Shown here one piece after another: positions 17,652 through 26,257 of a stretch of 64,000 nucleotides of DNA. The DNA comes from Sphingobium sp. (lineage in GTDB: Bacteria > Pseudomonadota > Alphaproteobacteria > Sphingomonadales > Sphingomonadaceae): positions 1,579,001 to 1,643,000 of the forward strand of contig CP136575.1 of assembly GCA_035196065.1 (NCBI GenBank). The letters are read 5' to 3'. The notes under the pieces were generated by a model, which had not been told where the DNA came from, ran no database searches, and was given only the letters and a program-made list of their open reading frames with translations. How positions within the stretch are numbered: position 1 is the stretch's first letter; each line of letters opens with the position of its first letter. The position numbers were made by a program, and so were the translations under genes.

Positions 17652-18815
17652 TCAGCCATTACCGATACGTGGCAGGCCCAAAAGCCGTTCCGCGGTGATG
17701 TTGCGCTGGACTTCGTTCGATCCCGCATAAATCGGACCCGACAGCGAGAACATATAGCCTTCGAGCCACTGGTTGACCGAACCGTCTTCAAAATGCTTGA
17801 GTTCGGCATAAGCACCCAGAAGCTGCATCGCGGTGCGGTGCATCGAACGGTCAAGTTCCGACCAGAAAATCTTGTTCAGACTTGCCTCGGCACCGATTTT
17901 CCCGCCGGCCATGATTTTCGCGGCAACAGCATAAGTGTTGTAGGCATAGGCCTGTGCCGCCATCCATGCTTGCAGGACTGCTTCGCGCGCCGACGGTGCG
18001 GCATCCTCTTCATGCTTGCGATATAGTTCGACCAGCCGTTTCGCTGTTGCCTGGAACCTGCCGGGCGAGCGCAACATCAGGCCGCGTTCAAAGCCGGCCG
18101 TTGCCATCGCCACATTCCAGCCTTCGCCTTCGCCGGCGAGGCAATTTTCCACCGGCACGCGTACTTCATCGAAGAACAGTTCGGCAAAACCCGTGTCGCC
18201 ATGCAGTTGTCGGATCGGGCGGCGGGTGATGCCGGGCGTGTTGAGGTCAAACAGGATGAAGGTCAGCCCTTTGTGGCGCTTGCTCTCCGGATCGGTGCGG
18301 AAAATGCCGAAGCCCCAGTCGGCAAAGGCGGCACGGCTGCTCCACGTCTTTTGTCCGGTGATGACATAATGGTCACCATCCCGCACGGCCTTGGATGAAA
18401 TTGCGGCCATGTCGCTGCCCGCGCCGGGTTCCGACCAGGCCTGCGCCCAGATCACCTCACCCCGCGCCATCGGCGGCAGGAAACGTTGTTTCTGCTCTTC
18501 TGTGCCAAATTCCATGATCGTCGGGCCGAGCAGGAATATGCCATTCTGGTTTGCCCGGTTGGGGCCGCCGGCACGGAAATATTCTTCCTCGAAAATCAGC
18601 CACTGGATCAGGTCAAGCCCGCGTCCGCCATAGATTTCGGGCCAGGTGACCATGCCCCAATTGCCGCTGGCAAGGGTCCGTTCCCATTCGACATGGCTGT
18701 CAAAACCTTCGCGGCACTCCAGGGTAACCAGCGGCTCCTTGGGAACATGCGCCTCCATCCACGCGCGCACTTCGGCGCGGAAGGCTTCCTGTTCGGGGGT
18801 ATAGTGCAATTGCAT
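17652..18815 (-). CDS. Acyl-CoA dehydrogenase, full-length alpha-type subunit
   Basis: A 387-residue acyl-CoA dehydrogenase with FAD motif WAQAWSEPGAGSDMAA and GQKTWSS. Ala replaces Glu at the medium-chain catalytic position (PIYAGSNEVQRN) and E243 in GFERG occupies the isovaleryl-CoA-dehydrogenase position, as in the fadE30-like gene. With the following short FadE it would form the second alpha/beta pair of this operon. Probable substrate is a steroid-derived CoA ester (FadE31-33 type steps), by context. Its start overlaps the echA20 stop as ATGA. Confidence 0.83.
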   Translation of the reverse strand: MQLHYTPEQEAFRAEVRAWMEAHVPKEPLVTLECREGFDSHVEWERTLASGNWGMVTWPEIYGGRGLDLIQWLIFEEEYFRAGGPNRANQNGIFLLGPTIMEFGTEEQKQRFLPPMARGEVIWAQAWSEPGAGSDMAAISSKAVRDGDHYVITGQKTWSSRAAFADWGFGIFRTDPESKRHKGLTFILFDLNTPGITRRPIRQLHGDTGFAELFFDEVRVPVENCLAGEGEGWNVAMATAGFERGLMLRSPGRFQATAKRLVELYRKHEEDAAPSAREAVLQAWMAAQAYAYNTYAVAAKIMAGGKIGAEASLNKIFWSELDRSMHRTAMQLLGAYAELKHFEDGSVNQWLEGYMFSLSGPIYAGSNEVQRNITAERLLGLPRIGNG

Positions 18816-19564
18816 CAGAATTCGGCTGCCTTGCCCGTGTCGACGAAAGCGTCGCGTGATTTTTGGCTGTCTTCGTGCATGTACATTTCGAGGGTGAAGC
18901 CCTGTTCCCAGCGATAGCCGCGATCAACGTCGCGCGGTTCAAGGCCGTTCAATGCTTCTTTTGCGATGACCAATGCCTTGCGCGATTTGGACGCAATGAC
19001 GGCGCAGAAGGCGCGTGCTTCGGTTTCCAGTGTTTCGCGCGGCACAATCTTTTCCACCGCGCCAAGGCGATAGGCCTCTTCGGCAGGGATATTGCCGCCG
19101 GTGAAAAAGGCAGCGCGCACCTTGTGCAAGGGCAACATGCGCGACAAATGGCTCGCCCCGCCCATTGCACCACGATCCACCTCGGGAAGGCTGAAATAGG
19201 CGTCGTCGGCAGCGATGATCGTGTCGCTTGCCCCGCAAATGCCGATACCTCCGCCGATCACGAATTTGTGCACCGCGCTGACCACGGGCACTTCAGCGTC
19301 GCGGATCGCCTTGAAGGTCAGATAATTGCCGCGGTTCAAAATGGTGATGCGTTCGGGATGCGCCTGCATCTCCTTGATATCGACGCCGCCACAAAAGCCA
19401 CGGCCTTCGGCACGGATCAGGATGCAGTTCACGTCGGGATTGCGCCCGGCATTGGTGATGATGTCGGGGATCGCCATCCATGTGTCGCTGTCAAAAGCGT
19501 TTACGGGCGGCACGTCGAAGACGATTTCCGCGATTTTGTCCTTGATGGTGCAGGTTATGGGCAT
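18815..19564 (-). CDS. echA20: EchA20-like crotonase, ring-D-opening hydrolase
   Basis: A 249-residue crotonase that matches M. tuberculosis EchA20 (Rv3550) strongly from memory: PIT-start, PPVNAF, RAEGRGFCGGVDIKEMQ (oxyanion strand), GGGIGICGASD, FSLPEVDRGAMGGASHLSR with acidic E128 and D130, and EALNG...YRWEQGFTLEMY near the end. In that organism EchA20 hydrolytically opens ring D of HIEC-CoA before IpdAB opens ring C. Gene order ipdA, ipdB, ech, ipdC, echA20 supports the assignment. Confidence 0.9.
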   Translation of the reverse strand: MPITCTIKDKIAEIVFDVPPVNAFDSDTWMAIPDIITNAGRNPDVNCILIRAEGRGFCGGVDIKEMQAHPERITILNRGNYLTFKAIRDAEVPVVSAVHKFVIGGGIGICGASDTIIAADDAYFSLPEVDRGAMGGASHLSRMLPLHKVRAAFFTGGNIPAEEAYRLGAVEKIVPRETLETEARAFCAVIASKSRKALVIAKEALNGLEPRDVDRGYRWEQGFTLEMYMHEDSQKSRDAFVDTGKAAEF

Positions 19565-19574
19565 GGATTTCCTC

Positions 19575-20636
19575 TCAGGCCTTCAGGGCAGCAAGCGCCG
19601 TCAATCGGGCTTCGGCCTCGGCCATGATGCTATCAATCAATTGCTGGCAGTCGGGCAGGTCGGCGAGCCGACCGGCGACCATTCCGGTGGCCATCAAACC
19701 ATTATTGGCGTCGCCTGAAACGACGGCGCGCTGGATCATCATGGGTGCTGCGGCGGCCATCATTGCCTGGGCAAGCGGCATTTCGCCATGTGCCGTCATG
19801 CTGCGGGCTGTTCGCAGGACATCGGCCCAGCCCATGCCCGTCTGGCGTTTCATTTCGAGGCCCGCCTCAACCGCGCGCAGCCACATCGCCGTCTTTCCTG
19901 ACGCTTCGATCCGGCGGAGCAGAGGGTTCAATATCATCCGCTGCGGAATGCCATCGACCTTGGTCGATACGACAATGTCGGCGGTGCCGGCTTTGACATA
20001 GGCCGTCTTGGGACCGGTCGGCACCGGACTGTCGCTTGTCATCATGAAACGGGTGCCCATGGCAACGCCGACCGCGCCATAGGCCAGCGCCGCTGCCAAC
20101 CCTCGGCCGTCAGCAAAGCCGCCCGCTGCGACCACCGGTATTTGCACGGCGTCGAGCACCTGCGGCAACAGCACAGTGGTCGGTACCGATCCGGTGTGCC
20201 CGCCGCCTTCGCCGCCTTGCACCGTCACCATGTCACAGCCAAGCTCTGCCATTTTCTGTGCATGTTTCACGGCGCCTACGGTCGGGATGCAAAGGATGCC
20301 TGCATCCTTGAACCGGCCGATCATTTTCGCATCAGGACCGCGGCCAAAACTGACCGCGCGGACACGATCCTTGTTGGCGATGATGATATCGACAATTTCG
20401 GCGGCGCCCGGCTGGAAACTGTGGAAATTGACCCCGAAATCATGCGGTGTCAGATCCCGTAGCCGGGCGATTTCCTCGCCAAGCTCCGCCGGTGACATCA
20501 CCGCTGCGGCCAAGAAACCAAAGGCGCCGGCATTGCTGGTTGCGGCCACGAGCTGCGACGTCGCGATCCAGCCCATTGCTGTCTGGATAACAGGCACGCG
20601 GCAACCCAGCGCATCGGTAAGCGGCGTTTTCAGCAA
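19575..20636 (-). CDS. ipdC: IpdC-like flavin enzyme of the C/D-ring pathway
   Basis: A 353-residue FMN TIM-barrel protein of the nitronate monooxygenase superfamily, matching IpdC (Rv3553): PVIQTAMGW, VQGGEGGGHTGSVPTTVLLPQVLDAV, VVAAGGFADGRGLAAALAYGAVGVAMGTRFMMTSDS and VAGRLADLPDCQQLIDSI. IpdC introduces a ring double bond into HIC-CoA ahead of ring cleavage. The start codon appears to be TTG at 20636, 6 bases after the preceding stop; no clear ribosome site, so translation is probably coupled. Confidence 0.9.
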   Translation of the reverse strand: MLKTPLTDALGCRVPVIQTAMGWIATSQLVAATSNAGAFGFLAAAVMSPAELGEEIARLRDLTPHDFGVNFHSFQPGAAEIVDIIIANKDRVRAVSFGRGPDAKMIGRFKDAGILCIPTVGAVKHAQKMAELGCDMVTVQGGEGGGHTGSVPTTVLLPQVLDAVQIPVVAAGGFADGRGLAAALAYGAVGVAMGTRFMMTSDSPVPTGPKTAYVKAGTADIVVSTKVDGIPQRMILNPLLRRIEASGKTAMWLRAVEAGLEMKRQTGMGWADVLRTARSMTAHGEMPLAQAMMAAAAPMMIQRAVVSGDANNGLMATGMVAGRLADLPDCQQLIDSIMAEAEARLTALAALKA

Positions 20637-20642
20637 CGGCTA

Positions 20643-21530
20643 TTATCCCGCTTTGTTGGAGGCAGCGGCCGATTTGCCGCTGACGCCGCCGATAGAATCG
20701 CCGGTGACAAGGTCATTTTGCGCATGGGCGAAATGGTGCATGTGGAACACGGCATCCATCGCGCTACGCTTTCCGCGCAGTTCCTCAACATGGTTGACCG
20801 CCTGTTTCGTCAGCCAGTTGCCCAGCCGCGAATTTTTCGCGAGTTTGGCCGCGATTGCGGCTGCGGTATCGCGCAGTTCCTCGCGCGGAACGACGCGGTT
20901 GACCATGCCGAAACGTTCGGCGCGGCTTGCCGGCATCCGTTCGCCTAGCAACAGGAATTCCTTTGCGACACGGGGCGGCAATTCATAGGCGTGCGCGAAA
21001 TATTCAACGCCGGGAATGCCCATCAGCGGCACAACCGGATCCTGGAAAAAGGCATCCTCGCTGGCAACGATCAGGTCGCAGATCCATGCAAGCATCAATC
21101 CGCCGGCGATACAGGCGCCTTGGACCATTGCCACCGTCGGCTTGGGAACATCGCGCCAGCGACGGCACATGCCAAGATACTGCTCCTGTTCGCGGGTGTA
21201 GAGCAACTCGGCCGCTGGCTTGTTCGTATGCGGCGCGACCATCAGCCGCTTGTCGAATTCATGATGCAGATCGCGGCCCGGGGTGCCGATGTCATGCCCT
21301 GCCGAAAAATGCTTTCCAACGCCGCCCAGAACGATGGCTTTGACCGCATCGTCGTTGACTGCGCGCTGAAAGGCATCATCCAGTGCGTAGGTCATCTGAC
21401 CGTTTTGCGCATTGTTGAAATCGGGCCGGTTCATCATGATCCACGCGACCCCGTCTGCCACTTCATACAGGATCGGGCTGTCGGTCTCGTAGGTGATGTC
21501 GACTTTCTTTGGTTCGACCAGTCTGTCCAT
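20643..21530 (-). CDS. Enoyl-CoA hydratase/isomerase (crotonase) family
   Basis: A 295-residue crotonase with an N-terminal extension of about 25 residues and a low-complexity C-terminal tail. Oxyanion-hole motifs KHFSAGHDIG and GACIAGGLMLAWICD are present; FFQDPVVPLMGIPGVEYFAHAYEL replaces the acidic region of classical hydratases, so it may not be a simple hydratase. One base separates it from ipdB. It is embedded in the ipd genes, implying a step in C/D-ring beta-oxidation, but I cannot assign it to a named mycobacterial enzyme. Confidence 0.8.
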   Translation of the reverse strand: MDRLVEPKKVDITYETDSPILYEVADGVAWIMMNRPDFNNAQNGQMTYALDDAFQRAVNDDAVKAIVLGGVGKHFSAGHDIGTPGRDLHHEFDKRLMVAPHTNKPAAELLYTREQEQYLGMCRRWRDVPKPTVAMVQGACIAGGLMLAWICDLIVASEDAFFQDPVVPLMGIPGVEYFAHAYELPPRVAKEFLLLGERMPASRAERFGMVNRVVPREELRDTAAAIAAKLAKNSRLGNWLTKQAVNHVEELRGKRSAMDAVFHMHHFAHAQNDLVTGDSIGGVSGKSAAASNKAG

Positions 21531-21531
21531 C

Positions 21532-22314
21532 TCAGTCTCTCCTCGCGGGCGGATTGTCTTTTATAACCGATCCACGGAAATTATGCGGATCGAGCCCGTT
21601 GATGATATCCATCTGTTCTGCGGTCGGCATGGGCGTTTCGCCAAGATCGCCTTTCAGCAGTTCAAAACCCGTCGCTGCCTGCACCTCGTCAAAGCTGACA
21701 CCCGGATGCAGCGATATGACGCGGATGGCGTGATCGGGCCCGCCAAAGTCCATCACGCACAAATTGGTGACAATCCGGCGTAATTCGACGCCTGAGAAAT
21801 TGCCGCCGGCAACGCGCTTGGCCGGATTATAACCGACGCCCGAGACCATATCGACTTCGCCTTCTACGAATATGCGGGTCGAATGGGCAGGGAAGAAGAA
21901 GCTGTTCGGGTGGTAAATCCCGTTTCCGGGGAAGCCGCGCACGCCCAGCATCTGCGTCTTGGGCTGGGCATGGGTGCCGCCAAGATAAGACAGGTTGATC
22001 TGGCCGAAGCGGTCGATCTGGGTTGGTGTGACCATGGCATGGCGGCGGCCTGTCCACACCGCGCTATCGAAAAAGCGCGAGAAGGGCAGATGGCCTGCGG
22101 CCTTGCGGTCGTCATAGCCACGCGGACCAAGCGGCACCGGCTGTTCGACCAGATAGGCCTCGCCATCGGTCATCATCAGTTCTGGGGTATGGGTCAGCTT
22201 GGCAAGGCCAGCGCCCAGCCGCGGCACGGGGCCGATGCCGGTTGCGATTACCTCTCCGCTGCCGCGAAAGGCATCGGCGCAGGCGACGATGCAGAGTTCA
22301 GCCAGTGTTGCCAT
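21532..22314 (-). CDS. ipdB: IpdB, beta subunit of the ring-C-opening CoA-transferase-like hydrolase
   Basis: A 260-residue protein of the class I CoA-transferase beta fold that matches IpdB (Rv3552): AELCIVACADAFR, LMMTDGEAYLVEQP, QIDRFGQINLSYLG, LGVRGFPGNGIYHPNSFF, NLCVMDFGGPDHAIRVISLHPGVSFDEVQAATGFE. IpdAB lacks transferase activity and hydrolyses a C-C bond of COCHEA-CoA, opening ring C. Starts with an ATGA overlap with ipdA, as expected for obligate heteromer subunits. Confidence 0.92.
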   Translation of the reverse strand: MATLAELCIVACADAFRGSGEVIATGIGPVPRLGAGLAKLTHTPELMMTDGEAYLVEQPVPLGPRGYDDRKAAGHLPFSRFFDSAVWTGRRHAMVTPTQIDRFGQINLSYLGGTHAQPKTQMLGVRGFPGNGIYHPNSFFFPAHSTRIFVEGEVDMVSGVGYNPAKRVAGGNFSGVELRRIVTNLCVMDFGGPDHAIRVISLHPGVSFDEVQAATGFELLKGDLGETPMPTAEQMDIINGLDPHNFRGSVIKDNPPARRD

Positions 22315-23195
22315 CAGTAAATCGCCAGCGGGATGTTCATCACCGCTTCCTTTCCGCCCAGACTATCCAGATAAGCCGCCTCGTTGTCGCCGACAAAACG
22401 GTCAGTCACCGCGCCCCAGTCACCCGGGTCGCGCGCTGCATCGGCATAGGCCTTGAACGCCTTCATGTCGGGCCCGTAGAGTGGCGGCATCGAACTGGGA
22501 TGTGCGCCACATGCGATTTCGGTGACGCCGCTGACAAAACAACGTTCGAAGACATTGGCCCGCGCATCCTGCGGGTAATGGTCTTCCATTCGGTCGACCA
22601 GTTCCTCACAGCTGACATAGGTATTGGTCGCCGCCTTGGCGAACCATTCGTCATAATAGGTATCTGCGCCCAGCAGTTGCACATTGCCCCGCCAGTCGCA
22701 GCGATTGACGTGAAGCAGCGCCGCATCAAGCTTGAGTGCGGGCATCGCGATCAGCGTTTCGCCATCGGCATAGGGCGACTTTACCGTCTTCAGTCCCCCC
22801 AATTCGGCAAGATCGGTGCCCAGGCCCACCCGCGTCGGCAGAAAGGGCAGGCCGAATGCTGCGGCTTTCAGACCCCATTGGAACATGCCTTCGTCCAGTT
22901 CGAGCACGTCGATCTGCCCGGCCTCACGAGCTTTGCGAAACCATGGTTCCAACGGGATAGCGTCGAGCGAGACAAAGGCGAATACCAGTTTCTTCACCTT
23001 GCCAGCCGCGCACAGCATCCCGACATCCGCACCGCCATAAGCGACAATGGTAAGGTCTTTGAGATCAGACCGGAGGATTTCACGGATCAGCGCCATTGGC
23101 TTGCGCCGGGGCCCCCAGCCGCCGATTCCCAATGTCATGCCGTCGCGGAGTTGGCCGACAATGGCGGCCGGTGTCATGCGTTTATCAAGGGTCAC
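22314..23195 (-). CDS. ipdA: IpdA, alpha subunit of the ring-C-opening CoA-transferase-like hydrolase
   Basis: A 293-residue class I CoA-transferase alpha-fold protein matching IpdA (Rv3551): GMTLGIGGWGPRRKPMALIREILRSDLKDLTIVAYGGADVGMLCAAGKVKK and ETLIAMPALKLDAALLHVNR-type blocks. With IpdB it opens ring C. I place the start at GTG 23195, which overlaps the hsaC stop as GTGA and gives the expected N-terminus (VTLDKRMTPAAIVGQLRDG); an ATG six codons later is the alternative. Confidence 0.92.
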   Translation of the reverse strand: MTLDKRMTPAAIVGQLRDGMTLGIGGWGPRRKPMALIREILRSDLKDLTIVAYGGADVGMLCAAGKVKKLVFAFVSLDAIPLEPWFRKAREAGQIDVLELDEGMFQWGLKAAAFGLPFLPTRVGLGTDLAELGGLKTVKSPYADGETLIAMPALKLDAALLHVNRCDWRGNVQLLGADTYYDEWFAKAATNTYVSCEELVDRMEDHYPQDARANVFERCFVSGVTEIACGAHPSSMPPLYGPDMKAFKAYADAARDPGDWGAVTDRFVGDNEAAYLDSLGGKEAVMNIPLAIY

Positions 23196-24118
23196 TCGGC
23201 TGCCTCCGCCTGGGCGTCTTTCATTGCCTTTTGCCAGGCCCATTCATGGCCCCAGATGCTGATGCCTTCATGCCGGGTGACTTCCCACTTGGCTGGGTCG
23301 ATCACCAGACTGTCACAGCCGATCTCAAGGTCAAAGCCTGATGGCGTCTGGACGTAGAAGCCTACGGTTTCGTCGTTGAAATGCTGCCCGATCGAGGCGG
23401 ATTCGGCATATCCAAAGGCTTTCATGCGATCATGTGCTTTGCCGACTTCGATCAGGTTTGGATATTCGAGCATGATATGCACCGCGCCTGAGGGCGGCAC
23501 CGGGCCTTCGCCAAATGCGATGCTGTGGTGGCGGCCATTTTCCGCGTGGAGAAATGCGAAATGCATGGGCGGCGCTTCCGGCCCCATCAGATGGAAGGCG
23601 GGCATATCGGTTTGGTGGAAGCCGATAACATTGCAGTGGAAATCGCGCACTTCGGCAAAATTAGGCGCGCTGAAAACCGCATGGCCCATGCCCATGTCGC
23701 CGGTGACAAAACCGGGGACGCCGACGGGTGAGGCAAAGGCTTCGTCCGTTGCGCTATCGCCATAGTAGAATTCCAGCCCGTTGCCGGCAGGGTCGGTTGT
23801 GCGGAAGCCTCCGGTGACGCAGCGCGATTGCGCTTCGGCATCCGTAAAGGTTTCGACCGGCTGGCCAGCAGCCCTTATCCGGTTAGCGAGATCAGCAAGG
23901 TCTGCGGCATCGGCCACTTCATATCCCGCAGCCTTGAACCAGTCGCGATGCGACTTTTCGAGGCGGAAACGAAACGGCCGCTGGTCGATGCGATATTGCG
24001 CTGCGCCGTCCAAGGCATTGTGCGTGCGCATCACACCCGCCACCTGAGTTAGGAAATGGTCCCACTTATCAGGCTGCGCGGTTTCAATCACTACATAGCC
24101 AAGCGCCTTAACCCCCAT
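23192..24118 (-). CDS. hsaC: HsaC/TesB-like extradiol dioxygenase (3,4-DHSA 2,3-meta-cleavage type)
   Basis: A 308-residue two-domain vicinal-oxygen-chelate dioxygenase. The Fe(II) ligands are H146 (MGMGHAVFS), H214 (GAVHIMLEY) and E265 (SGFDLEIGCD), all conserved. In testosterone and cholesterol catabolism the enzyme cleaves the catechol ring A of 3,4-DHSA between C4 and C5. Here it sits at the head of the C/D-ring operon rather than with hsaA, hsaD and hsaB, which lie on the opposite strand. It begins 3 bases after the SDR stop. Confidence 0.92.
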   Translation of the reverse strand: MGVKALGYVVIETAQPDKWDHFLTQVAGVMRTHNALDGAAQYRIDQRPFRFRLEKSHRDWFKAAGYEVADAADLADLANRIRAAGQPVETFTDAEAQSRCVTGGFRTTDPAGNGLEFYYGDSATDEAFASPVGVPGFVTGDMGMGHAVFSAPNFAEVRDFHCNVIGFHQTDMPAFHLMGPEAPPMHFAFLHAENGRHHSIAFGEGPVPPSGAVHIMLEYPNLIEVGKAHDRMKAFGYAESASIGQHFNDETVGFYVQTPSGFDLEIGCDSLVIDPAKWEVTRHEGISIWGHEWAWQKAMKDAQAEAAE

Positions 24119-24121
24119 CGC

Positions 24122-24895
24122 TTAGGCTCCTTTCACAAGATCTAGAAAATATGGACGTTCGCCGCCGCCATCGACCTGAATGCGCGCGCCGCTTACCCAT
24201 TGGGCAAGATCGGAAGCGAGCCACAGAACGGCGCCTGCAATATCATCGCCCGTGCCCATCCGGCCGAGCGGCATCGAGGCCCCTACCTTTGCCTGAGATT
24301 CGGCATCCCCATAGGTAGCTTCGGCATTTTCGGTGGTCATCAGGCCAGCAATGATTGCGTTCACGCGGATGCCGTCTTTGCCCCATTCCTGCGCAAGGCT
24401 TTGCGTCAGATTGAGGAGGCCGGCCTTGGATGCGCCGTAAAGGGCAGTGCCGGGCGAGGGACGTGCGCCGGAGACGCTGGCGATGTTGATGATGCTTCCT
24501 GATCCGGCGCGCGCCATGTGCGCATATGCGGCCTGTGCCATATATAGGGGGGCAAGCATGTTCAGCTTCACCAGCGCATCGACAAAGCGTGGCGATGCAG
24601 TTGCGGCATCATGCGAGGGCGATCCGCCGGCATTATTGACCAGAATGTCCAGTCTGCCCTTGCTGGATGCGACGCCGTCGACAAAAGCTTTTGCAGCATC
24701 GGGATCGCGAATGTCGCAGGGTATGAAATCGACGCCGTCAGGCAGCGAATCGGGCGCGTTGCGTCCGCAAATTGCTACGCTGCATCCGGCCTGCGCCAGT
24801 TGCGCCGCAACGTCGCGACCAAGGCCGCGGGTTCCGCCGGTAACGATAGCGACCTGACCAGAAAGGTCGATCCTCGATTTCATTACATCTGACAT
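24122..24895 (-). CDS. SDR, Rv3549c-like, first gene of the C/D-ring operon
   Basis: A 257-residue SDR with TGGTRGLG, VNNAGGSPSHDAATASPRF, NIASVSGARPSPGTALYGASKAG (Tyr-x3-Lys) and SGARIQVDGGGERP at the C-terminus, a pattern I associate with Rv3549c next to the ipd genes of M. tuberculosis. Likely a hydroxyacyl-CoA or ring-hydroxyl dehydrogenase. Two ATGs are possible (24895, MSDVMKSRID, or 24883); neither has a convincing ribosome site. It is the first gene of the minus operon and faces hsaA across operator O2. Confidence 0.82.
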   Translation of the reverse strand: MSDVMKSRIDLSGQVAIVTGGTRGLGRDVAAQLAQAGCSVAICGRNAPDSLPDGVDFIPCDIRDPDAAKAFVDGVASSKGRLDILVNNAGGSPSHDAATASPRFVDALVKLNMLAPLYMAQAAYAHMARAGSGSIINIASVSGARPSPGTALYGASKAGLLNLTQSLAQEWGKDGIRVNAIIAGLMTTENAEATYGDAESQAKVGASMPLGRMGTGDDIAGAVLWLASDLAQWVSGARIQVDGGGERPYFLDLVKGA

Positions 24896-24939
24896 GTTAT
24901 TTTTACTCGTATCGAAAGTGAAAGCGCTTTTCAATTGAC

Positions 24940-24977
24940 GATTTGCGTATTGAATGGCAGAAAAATTTACGAATGTC
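24940..24977. promoter_or_regulatory. Operator O2 between the C/D-ring and A/B-ring operons
   Basis: GATTTGCGTAT (24940-24950), 16 bases, TTACGAATGTC (24967-24977). The left arm matches the O1 arm at 10 of 11 bases and the right at 8 of 11, with the same spacer length. It would control 17 genes leftward and about 12 genes rightward, the whole ring-degradation core. It also rules out the upstream hsaA start at 24954, which lies inside it. Confidence 0.75.
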
Positions 24978-25022
24978 GCTTCTCAATATGGTTTGAGTCG
25001 ACAAACTGCGGGAGAAACGCAA

Positions 25023-26243
25023 ATGGCAACGGTTGTCGCCATGCAGGACCGTTCTGTGTCCATTCCTTCGGCCGAAGAGCTTGTTGCTCGTGCAAAGGCC
25101 ATGATTCCGACATTGAAGTCGCGCGCCAAACAATGTGTCGCGCAGCGCAATGTCTCTGTCGAAACGATCGCTGAAATGCAGGAGGCGGGTTTTTTCCGCA
25201 TTCTTCAGCCCAAACGCTGGGGTGGTTTCGAAATGCACCCCAATGTGTTTTTCGATGTTCAAAAGGCATTGGCCGAAGGCTGCATGTCCACAGGCTGGAT
25301 GTATGGCGTGCTTGGTTGCCACCCCTATGAAATGGCGCTTTTCCATGACGAGGCGCAGGTCGAGGTGTGGGGCGAGGATGCCTCCATGCTGGTGGCGTCC
25401 ACTTATCAGCCGGTCGGCCAGGTAAAGACTGTCGAGGGCGGCTTCCGCCTCTCCGGCCATTGGGGTTTTTCCACCGGTTCGGTGCATTGCGGCTGGGTGT
25501 TGCTCGGCGCGCTGGTGTGGCCGGATGACGTTCCGGGTTCGGGCCCGCCCGACATGCGCACCTTCCTGTTGCCGCGCAGCGACTATGCGATTGGTGAAGA
25601 TGCTTGGCACACTTTCGGGCTGCAGGGCACCGGCAGCCATGACATCATCGTCGACGACGTATTCGTTCCGGAATATCGCACCCATCGTGCGATCGACGGT
25701 TTCCTGTGTCAGAATCCCGGGCAGGCGGCCAATGACGGTCCGCTCTACACATTGCCTTGGGCGCAGGTCTTCACCCGTTCGGTCTCGACTGCGGCCTTTG
25801 GTGGCGCTCAGGCTGCGATCAATGCGGGTATGGCGATCATGCAGGATCGCGTGTCGACCAACACCGGAAAGGCATCAAAGGCCGATCCCATACTCCATGC
25901 TGCACTGGCACGCGCCATTTCAGAGAAAAGCGAAATGGAGACGACGCTGCGCCTGACGTTCGAAGAACTGATGGGCTATGCCGAGCGTGGTGAACCGATC
26001 CCAATGCAGAAGCGCGCCTTCTTCACCTATCAGTCGAGCAATGTTGTGCGTCGCCTTGCTGATCTGGTTGACGATATCGTCAAACTGCTTGGTGGCCGGG
26101 CAATCTACATGACCAGCGACATCATCCAGCCATGGCTGGATCTGCATGCTGGCCGCGCGCATGTTGCCAATGATCCTTCGAACCGCACGGCTGACGTTAT
26201 CGGCACGATGCTGGGTGAAGAGCCCGCTTTCACCTTCCTCTGA
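25023..26243 (+). CDS. hsaA: HsaA/TesA2-like flavin-dependent 3-HSA 4-hydroxylase, oxygenase component
   Basis: A 406-residue group D flavin monooxygenase (acyl-CoA dehydrogenase fold). It carries MQEAGFFRILQPKRWGGFEM, GHWGFSTGSVHCGWVLLGA, GLQGTGSHDIIVDDVFVPEYRT and the C-terminal GGRAIYMTSDIIQPWLDLHAGRAHVANDP, all typical of HsaA. It hydroxylates the phenolic 3-HSA to the catechol using reduced flavin from HsaB (gene two downstream). GGGAG at 25010-25014 sits 8 bases before ATG 25023. First gene of the plus operon opposite operator O2. Confidence 0.93.
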   Translation: MATVVAMQDRSVSIPSAEELVARAKAMIPTLKSRAKQCVAQRNVSVETIAEMQEAGFFRILQPKRWGGFEMHPNVFFDVQKALAEGCMSTGWMYGVLGCHPYEMALFHDEAQVEVWGEDASMLVASTYQPVGQVKTVEGGFRLSGHWGFSTGSVHCGWVLLGALVWPDDVPGSGPPDMRTFLLPRSDYAIGEDAWHTFGLQGTGSHDIIVDDVFVPEYRTHRAIDGFLCQNPGQAANDGPLYTLPWAQVFTRSVSTAAFGGAQAAINAGMAIMQDRVSTNTGKASKADPILHAALARAISEKSEMETTLRLTFEELMGYAERGEPIPMQKRAFFTYQSSNVVRRLADLVDDIVKLLGGRAIYMTSDIIQPWLDLHAGRAHVANDPSNRTADVIGTMLGEEPAFTFL

Positions 26244-26257
26244 AACAGGGACCGTTC

